In this document: piece after piece, positions 8,318 through 16,964 of the stretch | Numbering within the stretch: position 1 is the stretch's first letter | Layout of the letters: each line of letters opens with the position of its first letter | Assembly (NCBI GenBank): GCA_002722705.1 | Contig: PBMP01000004.1 | Location: 40,531 to 104,530, forward strand | Source of the DNA: Pseudobdellovibrionaceae bacterium | Lineage (GTDB): Bacteria; Bdellovibrionota; UBA1018; UBA6935 | DNA length: 64,000 nucleotides | Direction of reading: 5' to 3' | Notes under the pieces: model-generated | The model's input: only the letters and a program-made list of their open reading frames with translations | Databases searched by the model: none | What the model was told of the DNA's origin: nothing | Program-made: the position numbers and the translations under genes

Positions 8318-9221
8318 AGCAGTGTGGGATCAACCGTACTGTCGCGCGTGTCAAGCGATGCTGTGCCATCGCATAAAGGCGTTTGTGGTAACAAATCCAC
8401 ACCCGGCGGCGAGTCGATTTATTTATGAACGGTTTTCCAATAGCACCGTTCGGCAGTACGCGTCTCGGCGGTGGAGAGGCCGAGCCAAGCCCTACGAATC
8501 GCAGTGTGCCTACTGCGTCGATTTCGCCTGTAACCCTCCGGTCGTACGGCCGCCCATTGCGCGGTTTGCGTTCCTGTTAAAAAACAAAAATGTGAGGAAA
8601 CGGCTGGCAAACTCGTGGCTTAAACAAGTCCGCGTGTGCGACGTCAAGCTACACGAACTGGCTGCAAAACTTGAAAGATTTAAACACCTCGACGACATTG
8701 GCGCCGGACACGTTTTGGCCGAGATTGGAACAGTGGCCGCGAGACGCAGCGAAATCAAAACGGTTGAGAGCGCGACCATCGCCGCTTTAGAGCACCAAAC
8801 GATTGAGAAAACGCCGTATTGCAAAGCGATTCGCGACGCACTCAAAAAGCTGCACGGCAGAATTTTTGAAGGCCTCACTAATAAGGCGTACTTTACCGAA
8901 CTTGTCGAAATCATCATTGGCACCAAAAGCCCATGGTGCGCGACTTCTGTACAGCCATTGTCCACCTGCCACGGCACGCAATTCATGCCGCTGGTACAGG
9001 CGGAGGCGGCGCAATTCTTACGTGCTGGGGGAATCGCGATGGGCACGCCACTGTCGTTTCCGACCTCGACGGCGTGGAGCCGGCCGCCGCCTGTCACGAT
9101 GTACAGGCTTCTTGGCCCGTCACCGGTCACCTGGTGCTACACCAGTGGTGCCCTGCCCGGCCCGGCCAGTGCGGGGTCGATGCAGTCGCCTTTGCCACGC
9201 CTGGCTCTTTTGCCGCCGTAA
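8301..9221 (+). CDS. Zinc-finger-like protein; 3' third overlaps next gene
   Basis: 306 residues. The N-terminal region has paired cysteines (CRACQAMLC, then CAYCVDFAC near residue 73), a likely zinc module, then a helical, charged middle (~110-205). From ~8930 onward the frame is overlapped for 289 bp by the better-supported propeller gene at 8933. There it becomes Pro/Ser/Ala-rich, as expected of an out-of-frame reading. Either this is genuine overprinting or the original stop has been lost. Function unknown. Confidence 0.5.
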   Translation: MPPTVEAVWDQPYCRACQAMLCHRIKAFVVTNPHPAASRFIYERFSNSTVRQYASRRWRGRAKPYESQCAYCVDFACNPPVVRPPIARFAFLLKNKNVRKRLANSWLKQVRVCDVKLHELAAKLERFKHLDDIGAGHVLAEIGTVAARRSEIKTVESATIAALEHQTIEKTPYCKAIRDALKKLHGRIFEGLTNKAYFTELVEIIIGTKSPWCATSVQPLSTCHGTQFMPLVQAEAAQFLRAGGIAMGTPLSFPTSTAWSRPPPVTMYRLLGPSPVTWCYTSGALPGPASAGSMQSPLPRLALLPP

Positions 9222-9952
9222 TCACAAACGGCATTAGTTTGAGGTGGACGTTACAAGTGGGACGCGCGTCAAGCAAATGGGCGCAGTGGCCCCCGCCGCT
9301 GGCACCCCGAATTCCATCGCACTACCACGCGTTCAAAATGGCCATTTCGCCGTGGAACCACGTCGTCTACACGGATGGCTCCCGCGTGTGGTGCGGGGAC
9401 CATCCGCCTACGGACCTTTTACGGCGCCAAAATCTGCACGGGCGACCCCGTGCGATGATGTTTGACTGCAAAGGCCGACTGTTTCTGGCAATTGACCGAA
9501 TGGGTCGCCCAGCCACGATTGTGCGCGGGACGTTTGATTGCGACAGGCGGCTTGAGGCGGTGGAGCCCGTGTTCACGCTGGGCGGGGGCCTGGTCGCCGG
9601 GTTGTTTTTGGACGACCGCGCGCGGATCTGCGTCGTGATAACGATCAATGAGATCGCGTCGAGTGGATCCTGCGTGTACAAGCACAGCCGACAACCCGGC
9701 GCGGCACTACAGTTTTACTCCTGGACGCCGGCGCAGAAAGTGCACCAATATTGGGCCACGTTCACGCCGTATTTGCGGAAGACGCTTATGACTGTGCTGC
9801 TGGCGCTTTCGGGGTCAGGGGCGCGGTCGACGCAACTTGCCACGCTTCCGCCTGAAATCTGTCTGATTGTCCTATCTGCGGTGGCGCATTCTTTTGACGC
9901 GCGAGCTCATATTCCAGGGACCGAAAAAGCGCTTTGTTGGATTAAGAGATAA
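8933..9952 (+). CDS. Beta-propeller-like protein with C-terminal F-box-like motif
   Basis: 339 residues. Relative of 1332-2477: repeated short beta segments with HVVYTDGSRVWCGD and AMMFDCKGRLFLAIDRMG typical of propeller blades, then VLLALSG and LATLPPEICLIVLSAV at the C-terminus, an F-box-like ending that aligns with the tail at the window start (LATLPNELLFLIV). The ATG at 8933 fits the start of similarity with the relative. Likely host ubiquitin-ligase adaptor (inference). Confidence 0.6.
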   Translation: MVRDFCTAIVHLPRHAIHAAGTGGGGAILTCWGNRDGHATVVSDLDGVEPAAACHDVQASWPVTGHLVLHQWCPARPGQCGVDAVAFATPGSFAAVITNGISLRWTLQVGRASSKWAQWPPPLAPRIPSHYHAFKMAISPWNHVVYTDGSRVWCGDHPPTDLLRRQNLHGRPRAMMFDCKGRLFLAIDRMGRPATIVRGTFDCDRRLEAVEPVFTLGGGLVAGLFLDDRARICVVITINEIASSGSCVYKHSRQPGAALQFYSWTPAQKVHQYWATFTPYLRKTLMTVLLALSGSGARSTQLATLPPEICLIVLSAVAHSFDARAHIPGTEKALCWIKR

Positions 9953-10295
9953 ACAACCATCGCACACAGAAACACAACGCTACCGCGATAAAGCTATAAA
10001 TCACGCACCACCACGCAAAGCAGCAGGTCGGGGGTTTAGAAACCCGCGAACTTGGTTCGCCGGCGACCGATTCAAAGCTGTGCGGGTACACGTCGAGCTC
10101 GACGCCCCGTTCGGTCGCGCGCATATCGACTCCGGCATTGAAATAATCCCGCAGCTCGGTCACGAACGAGTCGATTTCCTCCACGTGGTACGGCAGCGCC
10201 ACTGTAACCATACCGGGCGCGGTGCCGCGGACCTCCATTCCGTTCGCGGCATGGTTTTTAACAATAAAGTCCGAAACTAGTTCTTCGGGCGACAT
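9942..10295 (-). CDS. Small tail-anchored protein
   Basis: 117 residues. An N-terminal soluble alpha/beta part (MSPEELVSDFIVKNHAANGM...) is followed by one strong Cys/Trp-rich hydrophobic segment at ~91-117 (CCFAWWCVIYSFIAVALCFC) that ends the protein. This gives a tail-anchored topology with the soluble part in the cytosol or tegument. No family recognised. Its end overlaps the convergent propeller gene by 11 bp. Confidence 0.6.
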   Translation of the reverse strand: MSPEELVSDFIVKNHAANGMEVRGTAPGMVTVALPYHVEEIDSFVTELRDYFNAGVDMRATERGVELDVYPHSFESVAGEPSSRVSKPPTCCFAWWCVIYSFIAVALCFCVRWLFIS

Positions 10296-10340
10296 GGTGG
10301 CGCCAAATGCCGTGCAAACACCAGGGTCGCGGAAAGTCCA

Positions 10341-10874
10341 ATGCAGTTCGCCGCCACAATGTCCAAGGACATGGTAGAATGGGTTTCATGCCGGCTTGCG
10401 CAGCAGTGCGTCAACGCGGTCGTTGGAACGCCAGACGCGTTTGAAGCGGCAAAGACGGCCGCGGAACAGTACGGTCATCTTGCGTTCTTGTGGTCTGTCG
10501 ACCGCGCGCCGCCGGCAAGGGTCACGGCGTCGGTCAACGCGTTGTCGACGCCTTCAACGGCCGCCTTTGCGATTGCGGCCGCAACACGGCCACCTGGCCG
10601 GTCGCGCCGCGCGGCTTTGTGGGAACTGACCCACCCCGAAGGCGACGGCGTGCGCATCATGTTTGAAGCTGTCAAGAAAAACCCGGACGTGCCCGTTGCA
10701 CTTTGCGCCGCGATTTCCCCGGAATTCGTGGCAAGCCGGGCAAAATTGCTCGAAAAGCTGTGTTCCAAATTCGCAGTCACCCGTAAAGATCCATCAGCTG
10801 ACGCGACGGAAACAGCCCTGGCACCGCGTGCCGCGCTGGGGGCCGGGCGCGTCCCACCCGTACCGGAGCATTGA
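10341..10874 (+). CDS. Hypothetical helical protein
   Basis: 177 residues beginning MQFAATMSKDMVEWVSC. Predicted mainly helical and Ala-rich, with regularly spaced Trp/Leu; no recognised motif. The last ~30 residues overlap the opposite 1077-residue gene by 98 bp and are low-complexity (PRAALGAGRVPP), so the functional part is probably the first ~145 residues. Confidence 0.55.
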   Translation: MQFAATMSKDMVEWVSCRLAQQCVNAVVGTPDAFEAAKTAAEQYGHLAFLWSVDRAPPARVTASVNALSTPSTAAFAIAAATRPPGRSRRAALWELTHPEGDGVRIMFEAVKKNPDVPVALCAAISPEFVASRAKLLEKLCSKFAVTRKDPSADATETALAPRAALGAGRVPPVPEH

Positions 10875-13800
10875 CCGCAAAGCGCGGGCCGGCCCTATTC
10901 ACGCTGCTGACCAACCACATTGTCAGTACCACTTCATTGTGCGCGTACACCTTTGCGGTGGCGGTTGCAAGCAGCGACGCGACGTAACCAGATGGGTGCC
11001 GCAATTTGCATCGTGCTGCACGGGACGCCGCGTCGTTCATGGGCGCGATAAACCCAAACCCGGAAAGCGCGGGGTTGACCGAAATCCACCGTTCCGGTTT
11101 GGACCACTCCGTTGCGTTGATTGGGGCCGACACTGCAAACCGTTCCATGATCTTGGGGGGTGTTTGGTGCATCGGCGGCGGGGCTTGAGCGAATGCACGG
11201 ATAAAGGTCGCGGTCGCGGCTTCCAGGTCATCTGGGCCCGTCTTGATGCGCACGGCGCTCTTCTCGCCCGCGCATGCCCAAAATTCGTAGGCATTGCCGT
11301 GGGAGCAACACATTGTCAAAAGCTCCGCCGAATGAAAATCGATTGTGCGGGGTCGCTCGCGCCCGTACAGAAACAGCGACTGCACGTCGTACGCGTTAGC
11401 AGCAAACGTTATGTGCGAATTTCGCGTGCTGTAGTACCGGCGCGTCCACTTTGCATCAACCTTTCCGCGTTTTTCGTACGTCGGTGAAATGACCGTCATT
11501 GTTTTGCTGTATTCTTGTATTTGTTTGGTAAATTCAAACCGATCGAGCCCAACAAACTCCAAAGCGCCGACCGTGGCTTGCGATGCCCTGTTCACAACAA
11601 ACCGCATCGGTGACAGTTGCATCTCGCGCCACGAATTTGTCATTGATAAATACTTTCCAATTCCATTCGATTTCAGATCCAAGTTTTCAAACATTAACCG
11701 CAAAAATGTGGTCGGCCATTGAACCGTCTGCACATTAGTCCGCGAAATTACATACGCGCCGGCAATTGTCCCGACCAAAATTGTGTTAACTCGTTTGCAG
11801 AACACATCGATTTCTTTGTTGAAGTCAATGTCCTCGCCGCCGTCCTGCGCAGATAACGAAGCGCTCCGTACACGTTCCAGCGTCTCGTTAGTGATGCACG
11901 AAAGGACAAACTTGGCCACTGATGACGTGGTCGTTGCTGCGCCACCCGCTACTAAATCAAGCACTGCACTTGCAACATACGTGTTAAACAAGTTCCAAAG
12001 CTTGTCTTGTATGTAATTGCTGGGCGCTGTGTTTTTGTCCTGCATCCGATCGTTTACGTCGACCACTGACCCAAGGAGCTCGTCCGCGTACGCAACTGCG
12101 ATGTACTGCATGTACGCGTTTTGCGGGACGCCCATTGCGCTATAGTACTCGTACACAACGGTCCACGTGTTTTTGGCCAAGCCGGTGACCCCAACAGGTC
12201 CGTGCGCCGCCAAAGCGGCGCAATACACGGCGCTGCTATCGTTTTGGTCCACGTGTTCAAACAAGTCATCAAGCACATTCTGCGGCGGCAACGGTGGATC
12301 AAGCATCAAAAAGCCAGATGTCCGCGACGCCATTTTTTCCGGGTAATTTTTCACAAGGTCAATCGCGCACACGTTTGGATACGTTCCGTCGCCATAAGCC
12401 AGCTCGAGCAGTTCTTTCGCATGCAGCGGAATCTTCCAAACCCGTGCAGTCTCAGGGGTGGCCGGCCTCATCGGCGCGGATGGATGCAAAAAGGGAAAGT
12501 TTCCAAGCATCTGCGAAGTCGATTCCCATTGTGGTTTAGTTGGGCTAGTTTGGGACGCAAAGATGACGTCGTTGGCGCGGGAGGCAGCAACCAACAAAGA
12601 ACTGCTTTTGTTTCTGTTATAAAAAACGTGCCCGGGCTCTCCATCAAGCTTGTACGCGTGCACGTAGTTGGCGTTTGGCTGTTGCACAGCTGCTGCGCTC
12701 ACGACAACAAAGTTTTGCTCAACGCTAAAAAGGTCGGAGTTTGACCCTGCAAGTTGTTTGGCGGAAAACGGCCCTATAAATGTTTGGCCGACCAAAAATT
12801 CCCAAACTACGCCGTACAGACTTTCAAACGGAAGCGAGATCAGCGCATCAAGACAACGGGTTTCTCGCGTCGCTGATGAAGGCGATACAAAACACAGAGC
12901 TGTGAATGGGTAATCGTCGGGGTTATTCAATGCCAATGCCCACGTCACGACTTGTTTTAAACGTTCTTGCTTTGCTGCATCGTCCTTTTCGTCGACGTAC
13001 AAGTCTTTAATTGCAGTTTCGTTGTCGGTGCTCACGTTTTCCACGTCTGCAAACTGGTTCTGAATTACGGCATTAGGGGTGAGCTCGGCACTGACTCTAG
13101 CTAAAATTGCCAGCTGCATGTCGGTTAATAGGGGGCGGTGCAAAGCTGCAAATGCACGGCATCGTCGCTGCTCGGTAACGGGGCTCCGTGGATTATCACT
13201 AAATTCAAATGCAATCGACGCCACTTCGGCCGGGCACGTGGTCCGCAATCCCATGAGATCAACCCCAATGCTAACTGGCACCGGGCGCAAATCGGAGACC
13301 GCCGGAAGCGCCCAATGCATTTTGTCTTCAATACGAACCCCGCCGCTTCGCGACGGCTCGTAGGCCGTCACCGTGACTCTCGAATCGAATATTTCAATCC
13401 GGCCGGACCGTTGGTCAATATACGCCCACCCCAACGCGGCCATCGTGCACGTATGCGTCCAACTATCGACCCCGCGGCTAGCCGGCGATCCACATGCGGC
13501 CAAAATGTCCGGCCGTATGTTAAGATGTTGCATCGCGCGATGGCACTCGACGTAAGCGTCAACAGCATTGCCTGCAATTGAAAACGTGTATAAAAACGCC
13601 GGGTTGTACGCTTGCAAATCGACAACCGTTTCCTTGTAAAATCCAGCGGGCCAAAAACACAGCGGCGCCGACGAAACCCAGGCGGGCGATAGCTTCCGCC
13701 CGGCGCCGTCCGAATCCAAAATAAACGGTTTGGGGCCAATTACAAAGCGCTGGTTAAGTTGTTGCACCTCCATAAATGCGGTTCGTTTTGCCACCGATCG

Positions 13801-14010
13801 CGGCAGTGCCCGTGGCCTAGTAACGATTTCGCACGTCTCCATTGGAACTTGCACCGTTACCGCGGCAACGTTTTGCAATTGCAACGTGACAAGGTTGTCC
13901 TCAATATCATCGGTAATGTCGTACACCGTCCACAAAAGCCCGTTGTGGCGAACCAGCGGCCGTGGTTGCATTGCCACCAATCGGTCCCGTTCTTGATGGG
14001 TCCACGTCAT
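10777..14010 (-). CDS. Large unidentified protein, possible structural protein
   Basis: 1077 residues without signal peptide, transmembrane segment or recognised enzyme motif. Composition is balanced and globular through its whole length, with no low-complexity tracts. Size and single-copy, early position in a two-gene reverse unit would suit a capsid or tegument protein; in an HK97-lineage virus the major capsid protein is one candidate, but I see no diagnostic motif. The start overlaps the upstream gene stop by ATGA (4 bp), which suggests co-expression with 14007-14798. Confidence 0.75.
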   Translation of the reverse strand: MTWTHQERDRLVAMQPRPLVRHNGLLWTVYDITDDIEDNLVTLQLQNVAAVTVQVPMETCEIVTRPRALPRSVAKRTAFMEVQQLNQRFVIGPKPFILDSDGAGRKLSPAWVSSAPLCFWPAGFYKETVVDLQAYNPAFLYTFSIAGNAVDAYVECHRAMQHLNIRPDILAACGSPASRGVDSWTHTCTMAALGWAYIDQRSGRIEIFDSRVTVTAYEPSRSGGVRIEDKMHWALPAVSDLRPVPVSIGVDLMGLRTTCPAEVASIAFEFSDNPRSPVTEQRRCRAFAALHRPLLTDMQLAILARVSAELTPNAVIQNQFADVENVSTDNETAIKDLYVDEKDDAAKQERLKQVVTWALALNNPDDYPFTALCFVSPSSATRETRCLDALISLPFESLYGVVWEFLVGQTFIGPFSAKQLAGSNSDLFSVEQNFVVVSAAAVQQPNANYVHAYKLDGEPGHVFYNRNKSSSLLVAASRANDVIFASQTSPTKPQWESTSQMLGNFPFLHPSAPMRPATPETARVWKIPLHAKELLELAYGDGTYPNVCAIDLVKNYPEKMASRTSGFLMLDPPLPPQNVLDDLFEHVDQNDSSAVYCAALAAHGPVGVTGLAKNTWTVVYEYYSAMGVPQNAYMQYIAVAYADELLGSVVDVNDRMQDKNTAPSNYIQDKLWNLFNTYVASAVLDLVAGGAATTTSSVAKFVLSCITNETLERVRSASLSAQDGGEDIDFNKEIDVFCKRVNTILVGTIAGAYVISRTNVQTVQWPTTFLRLMFENLDLKSNGIGKYLSMTNSWREMQLSPMRFVVNRASQATVGALEFVGLDRFEFTKQIQEYSKTMTVISPTYEKRGKVDAKWTRRYYSTRNSHITFAANAYDVQSLFLYGRERPRTIDFHSAELLTMCCSHGNAYEFWACAGEKSAVRIKTGPDDLEAATATFIRAFAQAPPPMHQTPPKIMERFAVSAPINATEWSKPERWISVNPALSGFGFIAPMNDAASRAARCKLRHPSGYVASLLATATAKVYAHNEVVLTMWLVSSVNRAGPRFAVNAPVRVGRARPPARHAVPGLFPSRQLMDLYG

Positions 14011-14798
14011 GCTTCTGGTGCCTTACCGCAGTCCAACTTTGCTGCCAGCTCGTTTACCACGGGATCGGATTTGTTCAACGTTATCCACGCATAAAGGGCG
14101 TGCAAAGGAGTGTCGTAAAAGATTAGTTGACCGCGGTGCACCACGCCGCAGCCACCCGAGGCAATTTTGCGGCTCAGTGCAAATACTGCAGACTCTGATT
14201 CCTTGGCTTCCGCCAGTTCGGCGTTGACGTACAGGCGAGGAACGCCGCCCGTCAATTCCCGCAGCGTCACCGCTGCCGCAAAGTAGCCACGCAGATCGTG
14301 CGGACCCCAGTCAGCCGCAGACAAAACAGACCGCAGCGGCGTTTTGAGAATAGGCCGCATTGTTTCGTTGCAATCGGCACCTAAATAGGTTGCTGCGTGC
14401 GAATATGGCGGGAGGTCCCGGGGAACTAATGACGCCACGTCGAACGGAACAATTGCTTTTAAAACGGCAGACACGTATGAGTCCGCGTACGACTCGTACG
14501 TGCATTTTATTGCGTACGTTTTAACCAATGCAATCAAGGCTTCAATGTGGGAGCCATCGACCGCGGCTCCACGCTTCCGTGGCATTTTTTCGATAACGGT
14601 TTGCCGGTACAGCGCCGCCACAGTGGCGGGAGGGGTTGTTTTCTTTTGTACATCGCACACTACTTGCCAGCATTCGCGCTCATACGGTTCATTTTCGATG
14701 GCATGGATACTGAGAAACTCGGTCAATCTGGAAACAGGCGTGATGCCGGAGGCGACAGACAAAACGTCCAGCGCCGTAAACGCCCGTGTGGTAGCCAT
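14007..14798 (-). CDS. Hypothetical protein, upstream partner of the 1077-residue gene
   Basis: 263 residues, globular, no recognised domain and no membrane segment. The stop overlaps the start of 10777-14010 by 4 bp, so they likely work together. The start at 14798 overlaps the divergent gene starting at 14743 by 56 bp; no later ATG of reasonable length exists in either, so the overlap seems real. Confidence 0.65.
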   Translation of the reverse strand: MATTRAFTALDVLSVASGITPVSRLTEFLSIHAIENEPYERECWQVVCDVQKKTTPPATVAALYRQTVIEKMPRKRGAAVDGSHIEALIALVKTYAIKCTYESYADSYVSAVLKAIVPFDVASLVPRDLPPYSHAATYLGADCNETMRPILKTPLRSVLSAADWGPHDLRGYFAAAVTLRELTGGVPRLYVNAELAEAKESESAVFALSRKIASGGCGVVHRGQLIFYDTPLHALYAWITLNKSDPVVNELAAKLDCGKAPEA

Positions 14799-15836
14799 TT
14801 ACAACGACCGGGCGGTGCTGCGGTCAAGCGAGCCCGCGGTAATTGTGCTCAAATTTCTGAGCGCCGGCGGAATAAGTTGGCACCTTCCAGTAATGACTGT
14901 CGGCGGCCGGACGTACGTGCCGACGATCCACCGGGGGCTGCGAAAGGTGAGCGTACAAATCGCGTCAAGCAACTTGGTCCCAAAACAAGACGCGATGGCG
15001 CTTCTTCGGTCAAAGTGCGCAGCGGCCCGGTACGCGGGGAAAGCGCCATTGATACGCCATCGCAAAGTCTGCGTCCTTCCTTTTCGGCCGTGGGCAAAGC
15101 CGGCCAAGGGGCTCGTGGCGCCGCCAGCGATTGTGAAATCGACGGGCCGCTGCGCGTACTGCAATTCAAACGACGCCAGCTGCGTTGCCGACGGAACGCC
15201 CCGGCCGACCCGCGGAAGGTTGCGCTCGAATGGGTCAAATTAGCCCCGCGCCCGCAAGATTTGTTTGAGGTTGTTCAGCACTGCGCGCTGCAACCGTGCA
15301 CCGCGCCGGTTTTCGTTGCGTCACGTTACTGGCCAACGGGGTGCCAAGGGGACTTAGTCGATTTGCGGGCCGTTGCGGCCGAGGCGGCGCTGTACCTGCC
15401 GGTTGGGTGCAACTCCGCGCTGCCCAGAAACAGCAAAGTGGGGAATGCCGCTACAATGGCGCTGTGTGCTACGTCGCCACTGGCGGAGGGCCTACGCGCC
15501 GCGAGGCCTGATCTGTACTGGCTTGTCGCACACGCAATTTATCGCACCGTTGGCGAGGTGAACTCAGTTAATTTAAAGGAGGCGCTTCAAAATTCATGGC
15601 ACTTTCAACCAGGAACGATTTCCTTCAAAACCTTTCTTACTGTCGCGCGGCAAGTAGAGGCGTCGCCCGCAACACCAGGATCCGACATTGTCCTTGGTGG
15701 TTACCCGGCCGCTGCACTGGCGCTTCGCGACAAGTGCGTTATATTTTCAACTCTTTTTTTTGGTACCCCGCAGTGGTGCAAACAGATTCCTTCGTGCGCG
15801 CCGGCTGCCCTGCGCAACTTGAACTTCAATGCCTAA
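14743..15836 (+). CDS. Unknown protein split by a -1 frameshift at ~15200
   Basis: Two adjoining frames look like one gene. The first (ATG 14743, stop 15243) is convincing up to CAYCNSNDASCVADGTP. The second, one frame back, becomes convincing at ADPRKVALEWVKLAP and runs to 15836 but has no ATG near its start. The switch point is a CCCC run at 15199-15202: a -1 slip there, or one missing C in the sequence, joins them into a ~364-residue product. No family recognised; a CxxC...C group sits just before the junction. The stop overlaps the next start by 8 bp. Confidence 0.55.
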
Positions 15837-16188
15837 CAGCGCCGCCGTCAAGGCATTTTTTGCCACGCGTTTAAAACAACCGCGGTTGACCGCACAATAC
15901 AAACGCAATGGGCGGGTGTCAGTTATTGTCAGGGTGACCAGCGGACATATTACATTTCCCACTTCGTATGACGGCGCAAACTGCGTCCTAATCAGCGCCA
16001 AGCGGCCGCTCCCGGGCCGCCTGACGGTTGTTCAGTTGCTTTTACGAGGGAAAACCGGCATTTGCGTCAAACACTTTGGCCAACACGACACCTTTGCTGC
16101 AATTGAAAAGAAGCGCTACCTTGGCCGCACGGTGGCGATTGATTTTGCCGGGGATGTCCGCTTGGCGGGAAAACAGGTGTTTGTGTGA
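15829..16188 (+). CDS. Small basic hypothetical protein
   Basis: 119 residues, basic, with alternating hydrophobic strands (VSVIVRVTSGHITF, RLTVVQLLLRG, TVAIDFAGDVRL), so probably a small beta-barrel or sandwich. No signal peptide. Its start lies within the last codons of the preceding gene, suggesting coupled expression. Function unknown. Confidence 0.6.
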   Translation: MPNSAAVKAFFATRLKQPRLTAQYKRNGRVSVIVRVTSGHITFPTSYDGANCVLISAKRPLPGRLTVVQLLLRGKTGICVKHFGQHDTFAAIEKKRYLGRTVAIDFAGDVRLAGKQVFV

Positions 16189-16196
16189 CGTATCGG

Positions 16197-16203
16197 TATA
16201 TAA
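16197..16203 (+). promoter_or_regulatory. TATA box (TATATAA)
   Basis: TATATAA lies 17 bp before the metalloprotease ATG at 16221 and overlaps the end of the preceding gene region. It supports separate transcription of the protease with a very short or absent leader. Confidence 0.4.
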
Positions 16204-16220
16204 CAAAATGCAAGTGTTTG

Positions 16221-16964
16221 ATGTCAATAACAACGATGATGCAGCGTTGTCACAGCCTTGTCGCTAACGGATCTGCGGTGCACGCAATTATGCCCTCGTC
16301 GTCGTTTTCGCACGCACCATCCGCCGGCCCGGTGGAACTGGGAAACGTAGACCCAATTTTCTTGACCGCGGCCGTTGCGGCTGCTGCGTTATGGAACAAC
16401 TACCTGCCTCGACGGCCAGGAGCGCAGCAGCGATTTAATGTCACCGCTAGCCCGCTTCCGGGAAACGTGGTCGGCGAAATCTGGATTCCCTGCGGCGCCA
16501 CGTGTAACGTCACAATCGACCCGTCGTACAACGCGTACACCAACGTTTTACTTCACGAATTTGGGCACGGACTGGGGCTCCCAGCAGGAAGCGTTTCTAC
16601 AAAGTACCCAGGGCTTACGGTCGATGCGGAGGGAAATCACTGGGTACCCGGGGACATTGATCCAAACGAAATTATGACTTCAATTTTATCGCCAAACCCC
16701 TACCTTTCAAAATACACCTTGGACGCAATCAGTCCACACAACCATTTAGGTTGTTACTACGACTACGAGTGCCACGAACACGAGTGCATCGGACTTTCCG
16801 CGTACGCGCCCGGCAAATGCGCTGACACCTTAGTGTACGACGGAACCGCAGCTGCCTTTCTTTTCGTGGTTTTCTTTTTGTCGATATTGTGCATAACCTT
16901 AATAGGGATATCGTGCATCAGTGAAAACAGACCTCCCAAGTATGACCCACTTGGGGCCCTTTAA
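16221..16964 (+). CDS. Leishmanolysin-like (M8/metzincin) membrane metalloprotease
   Basis: 247 residues. Zinc site HEFGHGLGLP (H112, E113, H116). Position 11 of the metzincin motif is Ala, not His, but NHW (H140) followed by NEIMTSILSP (Met-turn, M152) copies the leishmanolysin order in which the third His sits after an insertion (SHW...NE.MT). A single transmembrane helix (~210-232) and short tail make it a membrane-anchored protease. Cysteine pairs suit the secretory pathway. The family cuts surface or matrix proteins; entry or egress is inferred. The catalytic domain is much shorter than cellular leishmanolysin (~600). Confidence 0.75.
   Translation: MSITTMMQRCHSLVANGSAVHAIMPSSSFSHAPSAGPVELGNVDPIFLTAAVAAAALWNNYLPRRPGAQQRFNVTASPLPGNVVGEIWIPCGATCNVTIDPSYNAYTNVLLHEFGHGLGLPAGSVSTKYPGLTVDAEGNHWVPGDIDPNEIMTSILSPNPYLSKYTLDAISPHNHLGCYYDYECHEHECIGLSAYAPGKCADTLVYDGTAAAFLFVVFFLSILCITLIGISCISENRPPKYDPLGAL

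Noticed and set aside
14547..15190. Long plus-strand frame upstream of the 15200 junction
   Set aside because: Arg/Gln/Pro-rich translation is an out-of-frame reading of the minus gene and of the 14743 frame; only the part after ~15200 looks real.
16221..16964. Plain matrixin (M10) call for the metalloprotease
   Set aside because: Position 11 of the motif is Ala, so the third ligand is missing for M10; the NHW...NEIMT order fits leishmanolysin better.
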